DNA of 64,000 bases from Micromonospora sp. WMMD1155 (GTDB taxonomy: Bacteria; Actinomycetota; Actinomycetes; Mycobacteriales; Micromonosporaceae): contig NZ_CP120742.1 of NCBI RefSeq assembly GCF_029581275.1, positions 2,144,501 to 2,208,500 of the forward strand, in the 5' to 3' direction. The first letter of the stretch is position 1, and the number at the start of each line of letters is the position of its first letter. A program made the position numbers and the translations under genes. The notes below the pieces were generated by a model. It was not told where the DNA came from, searched no databases, and saw nothing but the letters and a program-made list of their open reading frames with translations. Positions 1 to 8,599 of this stretch are shown piece by piece.

Positions 1-35
1 GCTGACCGGCGAGCCGGTCTGACACCGGTGCGAGG

Positions 36-66
36 CGGTCGGGGCGGAGGTATTCCGCCCCGACCG
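36..66 (-). terminator. Hairpin terminator after GH65 gene
   Basis: A perfect inverted repeat with arms cggtcggggcgga and tccgccccgaccg lies immediately downstream of the GH65 stop codon. The loop is about five bases and there is no clear U-tract, as is usual in high-GC actinomycetes. Confidence 0.7.
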
Positions 67-2439
67 TCACTGTTCGCGCTCGGGTAGACGCAGCAGCGGC
101 GACCGGCCCGGTGGCTGCTCGGGTGCGGGGCCGGACGGATCGGCCGGCGGCACCGGCACCGTCACCGGCTCGTCACAGGTCACCCGCAGCAACTGGTCGT
201 GGTGGCGCAGCTCCACCACGTCGTCCGGGCCGCCGTGGCGCAGCGAGTACGTCGTCTGGTGCGGCCGGACATCCACCCGCAGTGCCAGCCCTCGCCATTG
301 CAGGGAGAACTCCAACCTGTTGAGTCGGCTGGAGAGCCGGGGGGCGAAGGACAGCTCGCCGTCGTGGTCGCGCAGGCCGCCGAACCCACTGACCAGGGCC
401 AGCCACGCGCCGGCCAACGACGCCATGTGTACGCCGTCGCGGGTGTTCTCGTTGAGGTCGTGCAGGTCCATCAGCGCTGCCTCGCGCAGGTAGGTGTGCG
501 CCAACTCCGGGTGGCCCACCTCGGCCGCGAGCACCGCCTGGGTGCACGCCGACAACGACGAGTCGCGGACGGTACGGCGCTCGTAGTAGAGGAAGTTGCG
601 CAGCTTCTGCTCGGGGGTGAACGCGTCCCCCCGCCAGTGCATCGCGAGGACCAGGTCGGCCTGCTTGACCACCTGTTTGCGGTACAGCTCGAAGTACGGG
701 TAGTGCAGCAGCAGCGGGTACTTCTCCGCCGGCGTGTGCGAGAAGTCCCATTCCTGGAGCCGGGTGAAGCCCTCCACCTGCTGGTGGACATCGAGCTCCT
801 CGTCGTACGGGACGTGGATGGAGGTGGCGGCGTCCCGCCAGCTCGCGGCCTCCTCGTCGGTGACCCCGAGGTGGTACGCCTCGTCCCGGTAGCGCATCAC
901 CACGTCGGCGGCGGTGAGCAGGTTCCGCTGTGCCATCAGGTTGGTGTAGACGTTGTCGTTCTTCACGGCGGTGTACTCGTCCGGGCCGGTGACACCGTCG
1001 ATGTGGAACCGCCCGTGCCGGTCGTGGTGGCCGATCGAGCGCCACAGCCGGGCGGTCTCCACCAGCAGCTCCAGGCCGATCTCCCGTTCCAGCTGGGTGT
1101 CTCCGGTGACCATCACGTAGCGGCGCATCGCGTCGGCGATGTCGGCGGCGATGTGGAAGGCAGCGGTGCCGGCCGGCCAGTAGCCGGACGACTCGGGCCC
1201 CTCGATGGTCCGCCAGGGGAAGGCCGCGCCCCTGAGGTTGAGCGTCTCGGCACGCTCCTTCGCCGAGTCCAACGTGCTGTACCGCCACTGCAACGCGCTG
1301 CGCACCGCGCTCGGCTGGGTGTACGTGAGCACCGGCAGGACGAACATCTCGGTGTCCCAGAACGCGTGCCCGTCGTAACCGGGACCGGTCAGCCCCTTCG
1401 CCGAGATCGGCCGCTGCTCGGCCCGCGCTCCGGCCTGGAGCACGTGGAAGAGGCCGAACCGGACCGCCTGCTGCACCTCCGGGTCGCCCTCGACGAGCAC
1501 GTCGGACGCGTCCCAGAACTCGTCGAGGTAGTTGCGCTGCTCCCGGTGCAGGCCGTCCCACCCGTCCAGCCGGGCGCCGGCCAACGCCGCGCCGACCTGG
1601 TCGCGCAGGGCCGGCAGCGACCGGCGGCTGGACCAGCCGTACGTCAGGTACTTGATCACGCGCAGCTTCTCGCCGGGCTTGAGCACGCAGGCGATCGTGG
1701 TCCGCACCCAGTCCTGGTATCCCTCGGACTCGATCGTGGTGTGGTCCGGACCGTGCACCTCGTGCTCCATCGCGGCGGCGACCCGCAACCCGGAGACCTT
1801 CGTGCGGTGGATGAGCTGCCCGCCGTCCGGAGTGGTCAGCTCCTCCTCGGCCAGCAGCGGTGACTCCAGCACCGCCGCCACCCGGGGGTCCTTGCTCTGC
1901 GCGGGCAGCGACTCGTTGGCCACCAACTCGGACTGCACTATCAGCCGCAGTGGGCCGTCGACGGCCTCCACCTCGTAGCTGATGGCGGCGACGGACCGCT
2001 GGGTGAACGAGACCAGACGGGTGCTGCGGACCTTGACCTCCCGACCGGCCGGCGAGCGCCAGTGCAGCTCCCGGTGCAGGGTCCCGGCCCGCAGGTCGAG
2101 GACCCGCTCGTGGGACAACAGCTCCCCGTAGCGCACGTCCAGTGGCTCGTCGTCGACGAGCAGCCGGAGCAGCTTGCCGTTGGTGACGTTGACGATCGTC
2201 TGCCCGGACTCGGGGAAGCCGTAGCCCGCCTCCGCGTACGGGAGGGGACGCAGCTCGTAGAACGAGTTGAGGTAGGTGCCGGGCAGGCCGTGCGGCTCAC
2301 CCTCGTCGAGGTTGCCCCGCAGGCCGACGTGCCCGTTGGAGAGCGCGAAGACCGACTCGGACTGGGCCAGCACGTCCATGTCCAGTCGGGTCTCCCGGAC
2401 GTGCCACGGCTCGACCGGATAGGCCCGCTCCCGGATCAC
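67..2439 (-). CDS. Glycoside hydrolase family 65 disaccharide phosphorylase
   Basis: This 790-residue protein has the GH65 layout: an N-terminal beta-sandwich (about residues 10-250), an (alpha/alpha)6 catalytic barrel (about 310-690) and a short C-terminal domain. The GPDEY motif puts the expected general acid at E488, and FWDTEMF near residue 358 is another family signature. GH65 enzymes phosphorolyse alpha-linked disaccharides (maltose, trehalose, kojibiose, nigerose) in the cytoplasm to beta-glucose 1-phosphate and glucose. The GTG start overlaps the stop of the upstream HAD gene in a GTGA tetranucleotide, so the two are translationally coupled. That partner is the expected beta-phosphoglucomutase. 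Substrate preference cannot be read from the sequence, and a hydrolase rather than a phosphorylase is possible. Confidence 0.9.
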   Translation of the reverse strand: MIRERAYPVEPWHVRETRLDMDVLAQSESVFALSNGHVGLRGNLDEGEPHGLPGTYLNSFYELRPLPYAEAGYGFPESGQTIVNVTNGKLLRLLVDDEPLDVRYGELLSHERVLDLRAGTLHRELHWRSPAGREVKVRSTRLVSFTQRSVAAISYEVEAVDGPLRLIVQSELVANESLPAQSKDPRVAAVLESPLLAEEELTTPDGGQLIHRTKVSGLRVAAAMEHEVHGPDHTTIESEGYQDWVRTTIACVLKPGEKLRVIKYLTYGWSSRRSLPALRDQVGAALAGARLDGWDGLHREQRNYLDEFWDASDVLVEGDPEVQQAVRFGLFHVLQAGARAEQRPISAKGLTGPGYDGHAFWDTEMFVLPVLTYTQPSAVRSALQWRYSTLDSAKERAETLNLRGAAFPWRTIEGPESSGYWPAGTAAFHIAADIADAMRRYVMVTGDTQLEREIGLELLVETARLWRSIGHHDRHGRFHIDGVTGPDEYTAVKNDNVYTNLMAQRNLLTAADVVMRYRDEAYHLGVTDEEAASWRDAATSIHVPYDEELDVHQQVEGFTRLQEWDFSHTPAEKYPLLLHYPYFELYRKQVVKQADLVLAMHWRGDAFTPEQKLRNFLYYERRTVRDSSLSACTQAVLAAEVGHPELAHTYLREAALMDLHDLNENTRDGVHMASLAGAWLALVSGFGGLRDHDGELSFAPRLSSRLNRLEFSLQWRGLALRVDVRPHQTTYSLRHGGPDDVVELRHHDQLLRVTCDEPVTVPVPPADPSGPAPEQPPGRSPLLRLPEREQ

Positions 2440-3227
2440 GCGGGACCCCGTTCCCCGGCGGCGGTGCGGGTCGGCGGCGACGGGTCGGCGACGGTCAGCA
2501 GGTCGGCCAGGTCCTTCACCACGACATCGGCGCCGTGCGCGAGCAACTCGTCCGCCTGCCCGACCCGGTCGACGCCGACCACGTAGCCGAAGCCACCGGC
2601 GCGGCCGGCGGCCACCCCGGAGAGCGCGTCCTCGAAGACGGCGGCGTGTGTCGGGTCGACGCCCAGCAGCCTGGCCCCGGCGAGGAAGGTGTCGGGGTGC
2701 GGTTTGCCGCGCAGCCCCTGAGCGCGGGCGACCAGCCCGTCGACTCGGGCTTCCAGCAGTGGTTCCAGCCCGGCGGCGGCGACCACCTCGCCACCGTTGG
2801 CGCTCGCTGTCACCACCGCCCGGCGCAGCCCGGCCTGGCTCGCCGCTTCGAGGTAGTGCACCGAGCCCGGGTAGACCTCGACACCCGAGGTGCGCAGGCG
2901 CTGCAGCAACAGGACGTTCTTGCGGTTGCCCACGCCGTTGACGGTGTCGGCGTCCGGCGGGTCGTCGGGGCTGCCCTCGGGCAGCACTATCCCCCGGGAG
3001 GCGAGGAACGACCGGACGCCGTCGGCGCGGGGGCGACCGTCGACGTAACGGTTGTAGTCCGGGCCCGGGTCGAACGGTTGGAACGGTTCGCCGGAGCGGG
3101 TGGCCCGCTGCTGGAGGAACTCGTCGAACGTCTGCTTCCAGGCGGCGTTGTGCACGCGGGCGGTCTGCGTCAGCACACCGTCCAGATCGAAGAGACAGGC
3201 GGTCACGTGAGCAGGTAGGCCCAGCAC
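2436..3227 (-). CDS. Beta-phosphoglucomutase family HAD hydrolase
   Basis: This 263-residue protein has HAD motif I DLDGVLT (nucleophile D14 and acid/base D16), the T/S of motif II in VVTASAN, and the motif III/IV lysine and aspartates in GKPHPD and VFEDALSG. The alpha-helical cap insert fits subclass I beta-phosphoglucomutase/trehalose-associated HADs. It is the first gene of a pair with the GH65 phosphorylase and would convert beta-glucose 1-phosphate to glucose 6-phosphate, feeding glycolysis. The start is a GTG at 3227; a GTG seven codons further in is also possible. A simple sugar phosphatase is the main alternative. Confidence 0.85.
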   Translation of the reverse strand: MLGLPAHVTACLFDLDGVLTQTARVHNAAWKQTFDEFLQQRATRSGEPFQPFDPGPDYNRYVDGRPRADGVRSFLASRGIVLPEGSPDDPPDADTVNGVGNRKNVLLLQRLRTSGVEVYPGSVHYLEAASQAGLRRAVVTASANGGEVVAAAGLEPLLEARVDGLVARAQGLRGKPHPDTFLAGARLLGVDPTHAAVFEDALSGVAAGRAGGFGYVVGVDRVGQADELLAHGADVVVKDLADLLTVADPSPPTRTAAGERGPA

Positions 3228-3286
3228 GGTACGAATCTATCCACCCTGCTGGGCCCGCAAACCCCTTTCGCCCGGCGTGGCACGGT

Positions 3287-3751
3287 TCAGTTGGGCCGCA
3301 ACGTCCAGATCACGGTCATCGCCGAGGTCGGCTTGCCGTCCTCGGTCGCGATCTCCACCGGCACCGGGAACTCCGGCCGCCGGCCGGACTCCAGCTCCTC
3401 GATCACCTCGGGTGCCGGCCGGCCGAGGCGCGCGGTGGCCAGCACCGGGCCCATGGCGAGCTTCCGGTACGCGATGTCGGCCCGGACGGCGAGCGGCACG
3501 GCCCGGTCGAGCAGTTGCCCGAAGGCGGCCATGACGACCGCGCCGGAGGCCGTCTCGCCGAGGGTGAACATGGCACCGGCGTGGGGGCCGCCGATGTGGT
3601 TGTGGGTGGCCGGCGAGTCGGGCAACCGGACGACTGCCCGCACCCCACCCTCTGCCTCGGGTGCCACCTCGACGAACTCGAGGCCGAGCGTACGGGCGAA
3701 GGGCACCGCTTGCAGCATGCCGGCCGCCACCTGGCGGGAGTCGATGGTCAT
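3287..3751 (-). CDS. Hotdog-fold thioesterase-like protein (DUF4442 type)
   Basis: This 154-residue protein looks like a single hotdog domain. The segment HNHIGGPHAGAMFTLGETAS resembles the HxG-containing helix of PaaI/YiiD/DUF4442 acyl-CoA thioesterase-like proteins. Such proteins hydrolyse or bind acyl-CoA in the cytoplasm, but the substrate is unknown. It stands alone between the HAD-GH65 pair and a membrane protein gene on the same strand, with about 60 bp on either side. I am fairly confident of the fold and much less sure of the reaction. Confidence 0.75.
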   Translation of the reverse strand: MTIDSRQVAAGMLQAVPFARTLGLEFVEVAPEAEGGVRAVVRLPDSPATHNHIGGPHAGAMFTLGETASGAVVMAAFGQLLDRAVPLAVRADIAYRKLAMGPVLATARLGRPAPEVIEELESGRRPEFPVPVEIATEDGKPTSAMTVIWTLRPN

Positions 3752-3815
3752 GGCCTGACGTTACTCGTCGGTAATCAGGGCGGCAACCAGCGGTTTCCCC
3801 GGTGACGGCCGGTGC

Positions 3816-4859
3816 TCACAGGTTGGCGATGGTGCGCAGGATCTCCGCGTAGAAGTTGCCGTCGATGCTGCGGAAGAACGAGAAATCCTGCCCCGGGTCG
3901 CCGAAGAACGGGCGCAGCGTCCACGCCAGCTGGGTGCCCACGAAACCGAAGAGCAGAATCCAGATGTAGAGCAGGGTCATGCTCGCCGGCCGCTGCGTCG
4001 GCTCGCCGCGCCGCACCGGCGGCTGGGCCCAGGGGCGCTGCACCGGCCCGTAGCCGGAGGGCACCGCGCCGGACGGGAACCCGGCGACGGCCGGCTGGCC
4101 GGTCGACTGCGCCGGAACGTGCGCCGGAGCCGGCGAGGTGGCCACGGCACCGTTCGCCGACGACCCGGCAGCCGTGGCTCCGGCCGGCGCGGCCACTGCG
4201 GCACCGGCCGACACGGCCACCGGCTCGGCAGCCTGACCGGCGACCGGCGCGGCAGCCGGTGCCGGGTCGGCCGACCCGGCAGCGGGCGTCGCCGGTGCCG
4301 GGACGTCGACAGACGCCGGGGCGTACGCGTCGGCGTGCGTCTTGGCGACCTCCGGCGCGAGCAGGCCGTGGTCGTTGAGCACCTGCATGCCGCCGGTCAG
4401 GAACCGCAGCCCGACCAGTGCCGACAGGGTCAGGATCGCCACGTTGAGCAGCTTGAAGAACCCGTAGTCGGGGGCGGTGATCAGGAAGAAGAGACTGATC
4501 GGCGCGAACGCCACAGCGAGCATCGAGGTGACCGTGATCGCCACCATCACCAGCGCCAACGACTGCCGCACCGAGAGCCGGGCACCGAAGACCAGGTTGA
4601 ACAGGTAGAGCGTGGGCAGGCAGATGGCCAGCGTGACCAGGAACAGCAGGGGCAGCTTCAGCGCCGAGGTCAGCGCCATCAGCGGGCTGTGGAAGGCACC
4701 CAGCACCGCGCCGTAACAGGCCAGCGCGATGGCGGAGCTGGCCAACATGCGGCCGGTCAGCGCGTTGAGGTCGCCCTCGGCCACGATCTGCTGCCAGATG
4801 CCCGCGCGATCCCGCAGGATGCGCTCGATGACGAGCGGACTGGGACGGTCACCCGACAC
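3816..4859 (-). CDS. Multi-pass membrane protein with Ala/Pro-rich linker
   Basis: I do not recognise a named family with confidence. The 347-residue protein has a short cytoplasmic N-terminus, about five hydrophobic helices (roughly residues 30-165) reminiscent of Yip1-like bundles, a long low-complexity Ala/Pro/Val segment (about 185-285), then one more membrane helix (about 290-310) and a conserved-looking aromatic tail ending near FFRSIDGNFYAEIL. The GTG start is preceded by AGAGGGG, a good ribosome site. Nothing in the neighbourhood indicates its job. Confidence 0.7.
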   Translation of the reverse strand: MSGDRPSPLVIERILRDRAGIWQQIVAEGDLNALTGRMLASSAIALACYGAVLGAFHSPLMALTSALKLPLLFLVTLAICLPTLYLFNLVFGARLSVRQSLALVMVAITVTSMLAVAFAPISLFFLITAPDYGFFKLLNVAILTLSALVGLRFLTGGMQVLNDHGLLAPEVAKTHADAYAPASVDVPAPATPAAGSADPAPAAAPVAGQAAEPVAVSAGAAVAAPAGATAAGSSANGAVATSPAPAHVPAQSTGQPAVAGFPSGAVPSGYGPVQRPWAQPPVRRGEPTQRPASMTLLYIWILLFGFVGTQLAWTLRPFFGDPGQDFSFFRSIDGNFYAEILRTIANL

Positions 4860-4953
4860 GGATGCACCCCTCTCGGTGGTCTTGCACAGTGGACTGGGTG
4901 CGCAGACGGTAAGACACCGCGCGGCCCGCCCGCCACCCCGCTCCGGCGAGTCG

Positions 4954-6252
4954 TCAGCGCCAACCCACGTCGATCCGGGCTCCGCGCTCGTCGAAGAAGT
5001 GCAACGCGTCCATCCGGACCGAGACGGCGAGCGGGTGACCGGCGCTGACCGCCGGGTACGGTGCCAGCCGCACCGCCAGTTCCGCCGGTCGACGGTGGTG
5101 CCGCCCCGGGTCGGGGAGCACGCTGGTCTGGGTGTTGCCGACCGGCGGCGCCTGCGACTCCACCGGCTTGCCGGCGAGTCGCTGCATCACCGAGCCGAAC
5201 CGTCGCAGGCCACGTTGACCGACAGGTGGTGGGTCCAGCGGGGCGCCCATCTCGTCGACCATGATCGCGGTGGCGCCGATGTCGAGGAACGCCAACGACT
5301 CGTGCCCGTGGTGCTCCAGGTAGCGGATCCGCCCCCGCAGCACGTCGCCGGGGCTGTCCGGGGAGACCGGGGTGAGCGCCTCGGCGCGCATGCCGACCAC
5401 GATCCGCTCGCCGTGGTAGTGCGCCACCGCCCGACTGCGGATGTCGTTCCAGGGAAGGTAGAGCGACTGCTCACCGAGGTTCAGCGTGACGTACCGGTCG
5501 AGGTGGACGTAGACCGACGCCTCCAGCAGGTTCATCCGCGGGCTGCCCAGGAAGGCGGCCACGTAGAGCGTCGCCGGGCGGCCGTACACCTGGGTGGGTG
5601 TGCCGACGTCCTGGAGCACGCCGCGGCGCATGATGGCCACCCGGTCGGCCATGGTGAGCGCCTCGGCCTGGTCGTGGGTGACGTAGACGGTGGTGACGCC
5701 CAGTTCCCGGGTGAGGCCCGAGATCTCCGCGCGCAGCTCGGCGCGGAGGCCGCTGTCCAGGTTCGAGAGTGGCTCGTCCATGAGGAACAGGCCGGGCCGC
5801 CGGACGATGGCCCGGCCCATCGCCACCCGCTGCCGCTGGCCGCCGGAGAGCTGACCGGGCTTGCGGGCCAGCACGTCGCCGATGCCCAGGGCACTCGCCA
5901 CGTCACTGACGCGCTCGCCCCTCGGCTCCGGCTCGACCCCGGCCAGCCGCAGCGGAAAGGCGATGTTGTCGCCGACGGTCATGTGCGGGTAGAGCGCGAA
6001 GTCCTGAAAGACCATGGCGATCTTGCGGTCCCGTGGGGGCAGGTCGTTCGCCAGCTCTCCGTCGAGCATGACCGCACCCTGGGTCGGGTCCTCCAATCCG
6101 GCGATCATTCGCAGCACCGTCGACTTGCCGCAGCCGGACGGCCCGAGGAGCACCATGAACTCGCCGTCGTTCACATCGAGATTTATGCTGTCGACGGCCA
6201 ACGTGCCGTCCCTGAAGACCTTGCTGACATCCTTGAGCGTGACGGTGCTCAC
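4954..6252 (-). CDS. Sugar ABC transporter ATP-binding protein (MsmK/UgpC type)
   Basis: This 432-residue protein has the full set of ABC motifs: Walker A GPSGCGKST, signature LSGGQRQRVAMGRA, Walker B LFLMDEPLSNLDS and the switch histidine in YVTHDQAEA. A C-terminal regulatory domain of about 190 residues (TOBE/OB-type) is typical of the shared ATPase that energises several CUT1 sugar importers. The GTG start at 6252 is chosen because a run of Gs (GGGGGG) sits just upstream and the family begins at the sequence STVTLKDVSKVF. The longer open frame upstream is unlikely to be used. No permease or solute-binding gene lies beside it, as is usual for MsiK/MsmK-type shared ATPases. Confidence 0.92.
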   Translation of the reverse strand: MSTVTLKDVSKVFRDGTLAVDSINLDVNDGEFMVLLGPSGCGKSTVLRMIAGLEDPTQGAVMLDGELANDLPPRDRKIAMVFQDFALYPHMTVGDNIAFPLRLAGVEPEPRGERVSDVASALGIGDVLARKPGQLSGGQRQRVAMGRAIVRRPGLFLMDEPLSNLDSGLRAELRAEISGLTRELGVTTVYVTHDQAEALTMADRVAIMRRGVLQDVGTPTQVYGRPATLYVAAFLGSPRMNLLEASVYVHLDRYVTLNLGEQSLYLPWNDIRSRAVAHYHGERIVVGMRAEALTPVSPDSPGDVLRGRIRYLEHHGHESLAFLDIGATAIMVDEMGAPLDPPPVGQRGLRRFGSVMQRLAGKPVESQAPPVGNTQTSVLPDPGRHHRRPAELAVRLAPYPAVSAGHPLAVSVRMDALHFFDERGARIDVGWR

Positions 6253-6373
6253 CGTCGTCCCCCCCAGCTCGTCTCTGCCGATCCAGAAGACTGTGACCAG
6301 GATCATTCGATTCGCACATCGGGTAAACGTCTCATGTTTGGCTGATGACGCTGCTATTACACGACAGCGGCGA

Positions 6374-8584
6374 TCAGCAGCGCGAAGAGCGCTCGCCCGG
6401 CTCACCCAGGAAAACCTGACGCACCACCCGTTCCGCCGCGTGCCCGTCGTCCAATGTGCAGAACCGGCGTCGAAAGTGCTGACGGGCCTTGTTCGCGGAA
6501 TCGGAGCGCACCGCATCGGTACGGAACAGGTGGACCAGATCGGCGAAGGTGGTGGCCACCGCGCCGGGCGGCTCGGCCGTCACGTCGAAGTAGACGCCCC
6601 GGGCCAACCGGTACGCCTCCCAGTCCGGGGCATAGAGCACGATCGGCCGATCGAGTACCGCATAATCGAACATCGCCGACGAATAGTCGGTTATCAACAC
6701 GTCCGCGATCAGGTAGAGGTCCTCCACCCGTTGGTGGCCGCTGACGTCGCGGACCCGTTCCCAGTCCGCCGGGCGACCGGGGCGGCGGTCCCGGTCGTGG
6801 AAGTAGTGACTGCGCATCAGCAGCCGGCCGGAGTCACCCAGCGCCCGCACGAACCGGTCCGGGTCGAACGGCGGCCGGTAGCCCGGAAGGTGCTCGCGGT
6901 GCGTCGGGGCGTACAGCACGACCTGCTCGTCGGGGCCGACGCCGAACTCGGCGCGCAGCCGGCGCACCTCGTCCGGGCCGGCCGTCACCAGGCGGTCGTT
7001 GCGCGGGTAACCCACCTCCAACGTCGTGTACGTGGCCGGGTACGCGCGGTCCCACATCTGGGTGGAGAAGCTGTTCGCGCTGACGCTGTAGTCCCAGCGG
7101 TCCACCCGGCGCAACAGCCCGGCGAAGTCCATCCGGCCCGCGCCGATCGGATAGCGCTGCTGGTCCAGGCCCATCACCTTGACCGGGGTGCCGTGGTGGG
7201 TCTGCAGGTGCACCTGCTCCGGCCGTTTGCGGACGAAATCGGGGAAGTTGACGTTGTTGACCAACCACCGGGCGCGGGCGAGCACCCGGTAGTACGCCGG
7301 AGTGCCGGCGACGACGTACTCCACTCCGGCCGGGACCGTGTCGACGCGGTCCCGGCGCACGACCCACACCCCGCGCACCTCGGGTGCCAACCGGCGGGCG
7401 ACCTCGTAGATGGCCGCCGGGTTGCAGGAGTATCCGCGGTACCAGTAGGCGGCGTACACCGCGAGCGTCGGGTCGACCGGCCGACGCGACTCGGCCCGGT
7501 AGTACTCGCGCAGCAGCCCGTCACGGGTCAGCCGGGCACCGCGCCGCGCGACCGGGCCGACCCGTCGGCGGGCGGTACGGGCCTGCCGCCGGGCGACGTC
7601 ACGGGCACGGCTCGCGGTCCGCAACGCGCTGAACGTGCGCCAACGGCCGGCCGCGACGAGCCGGTGTTTGATCCCCTCCACCCCGCCCGGCACCGGATAG
7701 CCGCCGGGCGGTAGCCAGCGTTCGTAGTCGGCGGTGATCTGCGCGAAGAACGCCGGCCGCAACTCCGGGGCGATCCGCTGGCCGTTGCCGAGCACGGTCA
7801 GGTAGTGCCAGATCATCCGCTCGAAGACCACCGGCCGCAGGGATTCCGTCGCCGGCCCCCACTCGTCCATCAGGTGGAAGACCCGGTGCCACTGGGGGAA
7901 GACCTCGAAGTGGCGATCGCCCCGGGTCCGGGTGATCGCACCGGCGCGGCGTTGCCGGTAGTTGACGCACACCCGGTCGAGGACGCCGATCCGCTGCGCG
8001 GCCATCAGCACCGGGTAGCTGAACGAGACGTCCTCGTACCAACCCGGGGCGAAACGCAGACCCAGGTCGATCAGGAACTCCCGGCGGACCAGGCGATTCC
8101 ACGCCGTGTGCAGCAGGTGCATCGCCTCCGGCCGGTCCCGCAGCCGGAAGGTCTCCGGACCCGGCGACTCGGGGAACACCTCGGCCATCGCACTGCGGGT
8201 GGCGGTGTCGTTCCAATGGGTGCGTACGTGGTCGACGAGCAGCACGTCCGGGCGGGTCGCCCGCAACCGCTCGGCCACCTCGGTCAGGCACTCCGGGGTC
8301 AGCCAGTCGTCGCCGTCGAGGAACCACACGTACTCGCCGACGGCCCGGTCCAACCCGATGTTGCGGGCTGGACCGAGGCCGACGTTCTCCGGCAGCCGAA
8401 CCGAGCGGACCCGCTGGTCGCGGGCCGCGTACTCGTCGATGATGTCGCCGCCGGCGTCCGGCGAACAGTCGTCGACGGCGATCACCTCGATGTCGGTCTC
8501 CGGCTGACCGAGGACGGAGTCGAGGCATTCGCGCAGGTATCCCTGCACGCGGAAGGCCGGCACCACGAAACTGATCAGGGTCAT
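6374..8584 (-). CDS. GT2 glycosyltransferase fused to CDP-glycerol glycerophosphotransferase (TagF-like)
   Basis: This 736-residue protein joins two transferases. Residues 1 to about 230 are a GT-A fold GT2 domain that starts ISFVVPAF and carries AVDDCSPD and the metal-binding FLDGDD motif. Residues about 365-725 match the TagF/TarF glycerophosphotransferase family, with LQTHHGTPVKVMGLD, VLYAPTHRE, LITDYSSAMFDYAVLDRP and a final aspartate/tyrosine segment. It should add a sugar and polyol-phosphate units to a lipid-linked wall polymer at the inner membrane face. The ATG has GGAGGGA upstream and lies 15 bp after the CDP-alcohol transferase gene, as the last gene of the operon. The polyol could be glycerol, ribitol or another alcohol. 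Confidence 0.92.
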   Translation of the reverse strand: MTLISFVVPAFRVQGYLRECLDSVLGQPETDIEVIAVDDCSPDAGGDIIDEYAARDQRVRSVRLPENVGLGPARNIGLDRAVGEYVWFLDGDDWLTPECLTEVAERLRATRPDVLLVDHVRTHWNDTATRSAMAEVFPESPGPETFRLRDRPEAMHLLHTAWNRLVRREFLIDLGLRFAPGWYEDVSFSYPVLMAAQRIGVLDRVCVNYRQRRAGAITRTRGDRHFEVFPQWHRVFHLMDEWGPATESLRPVVFERMIWHYLTVLGNGQRIAPELRPAFFAQITADYERWLPPGGYPVPGGVEGIKHRLVAAGRWRTFSALRTASRARDVARRQARTARRRVGPVARRGARLTRDGLLREYYRAESRRPVDPTLAVYAAYWYRGYSCNPAAIYEVARRLAPEVRGVWVVRRDRVDTVPAGVEYVVAGTPAYYRVLARARWLVNNVNFPDFVRKRPEQVHLQTHHGTPVKVMGLDQQRYPIGAGRMDFAGLLRRVDRWDYSVSANSFSTQMWDRAYPATYTTLEVGYPRNDRLVTAGPDEVRRLRAEFGVGPDEQVVLYAPTHREHLPGYRPPFDPDRFVRALGDSGRLLMRSHYFHDRDRRPGRPADWERVRDVSGHQRVEDLYLIADVLITDYSSAMFDYAVLDRPIVLYAPDWEAYRLARGVYFDVTAEPPGAVATTFADLVHLFRTDAVRSDSANKARQHFRRRFCTLDDGHAAERVVRQVFLGEPGERSSRC

Positions 8585-8599
8585 CCGGCCGTCCCTCCG

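Noticed and set aside
199..1863. 554-codon plus-strand frame opposite the GH65 gene
   Set aside because: Low-complexity His/Arg/Val-rich antisense product with no motif; the GH65 gene on the minus strand is clear.
6253..6516. N-terminal extension of the ABC ATPase to 6516
   Set aside because: The extra residues do not resemble the family, and the GTG at 6252 has a G-rich ribosome site.
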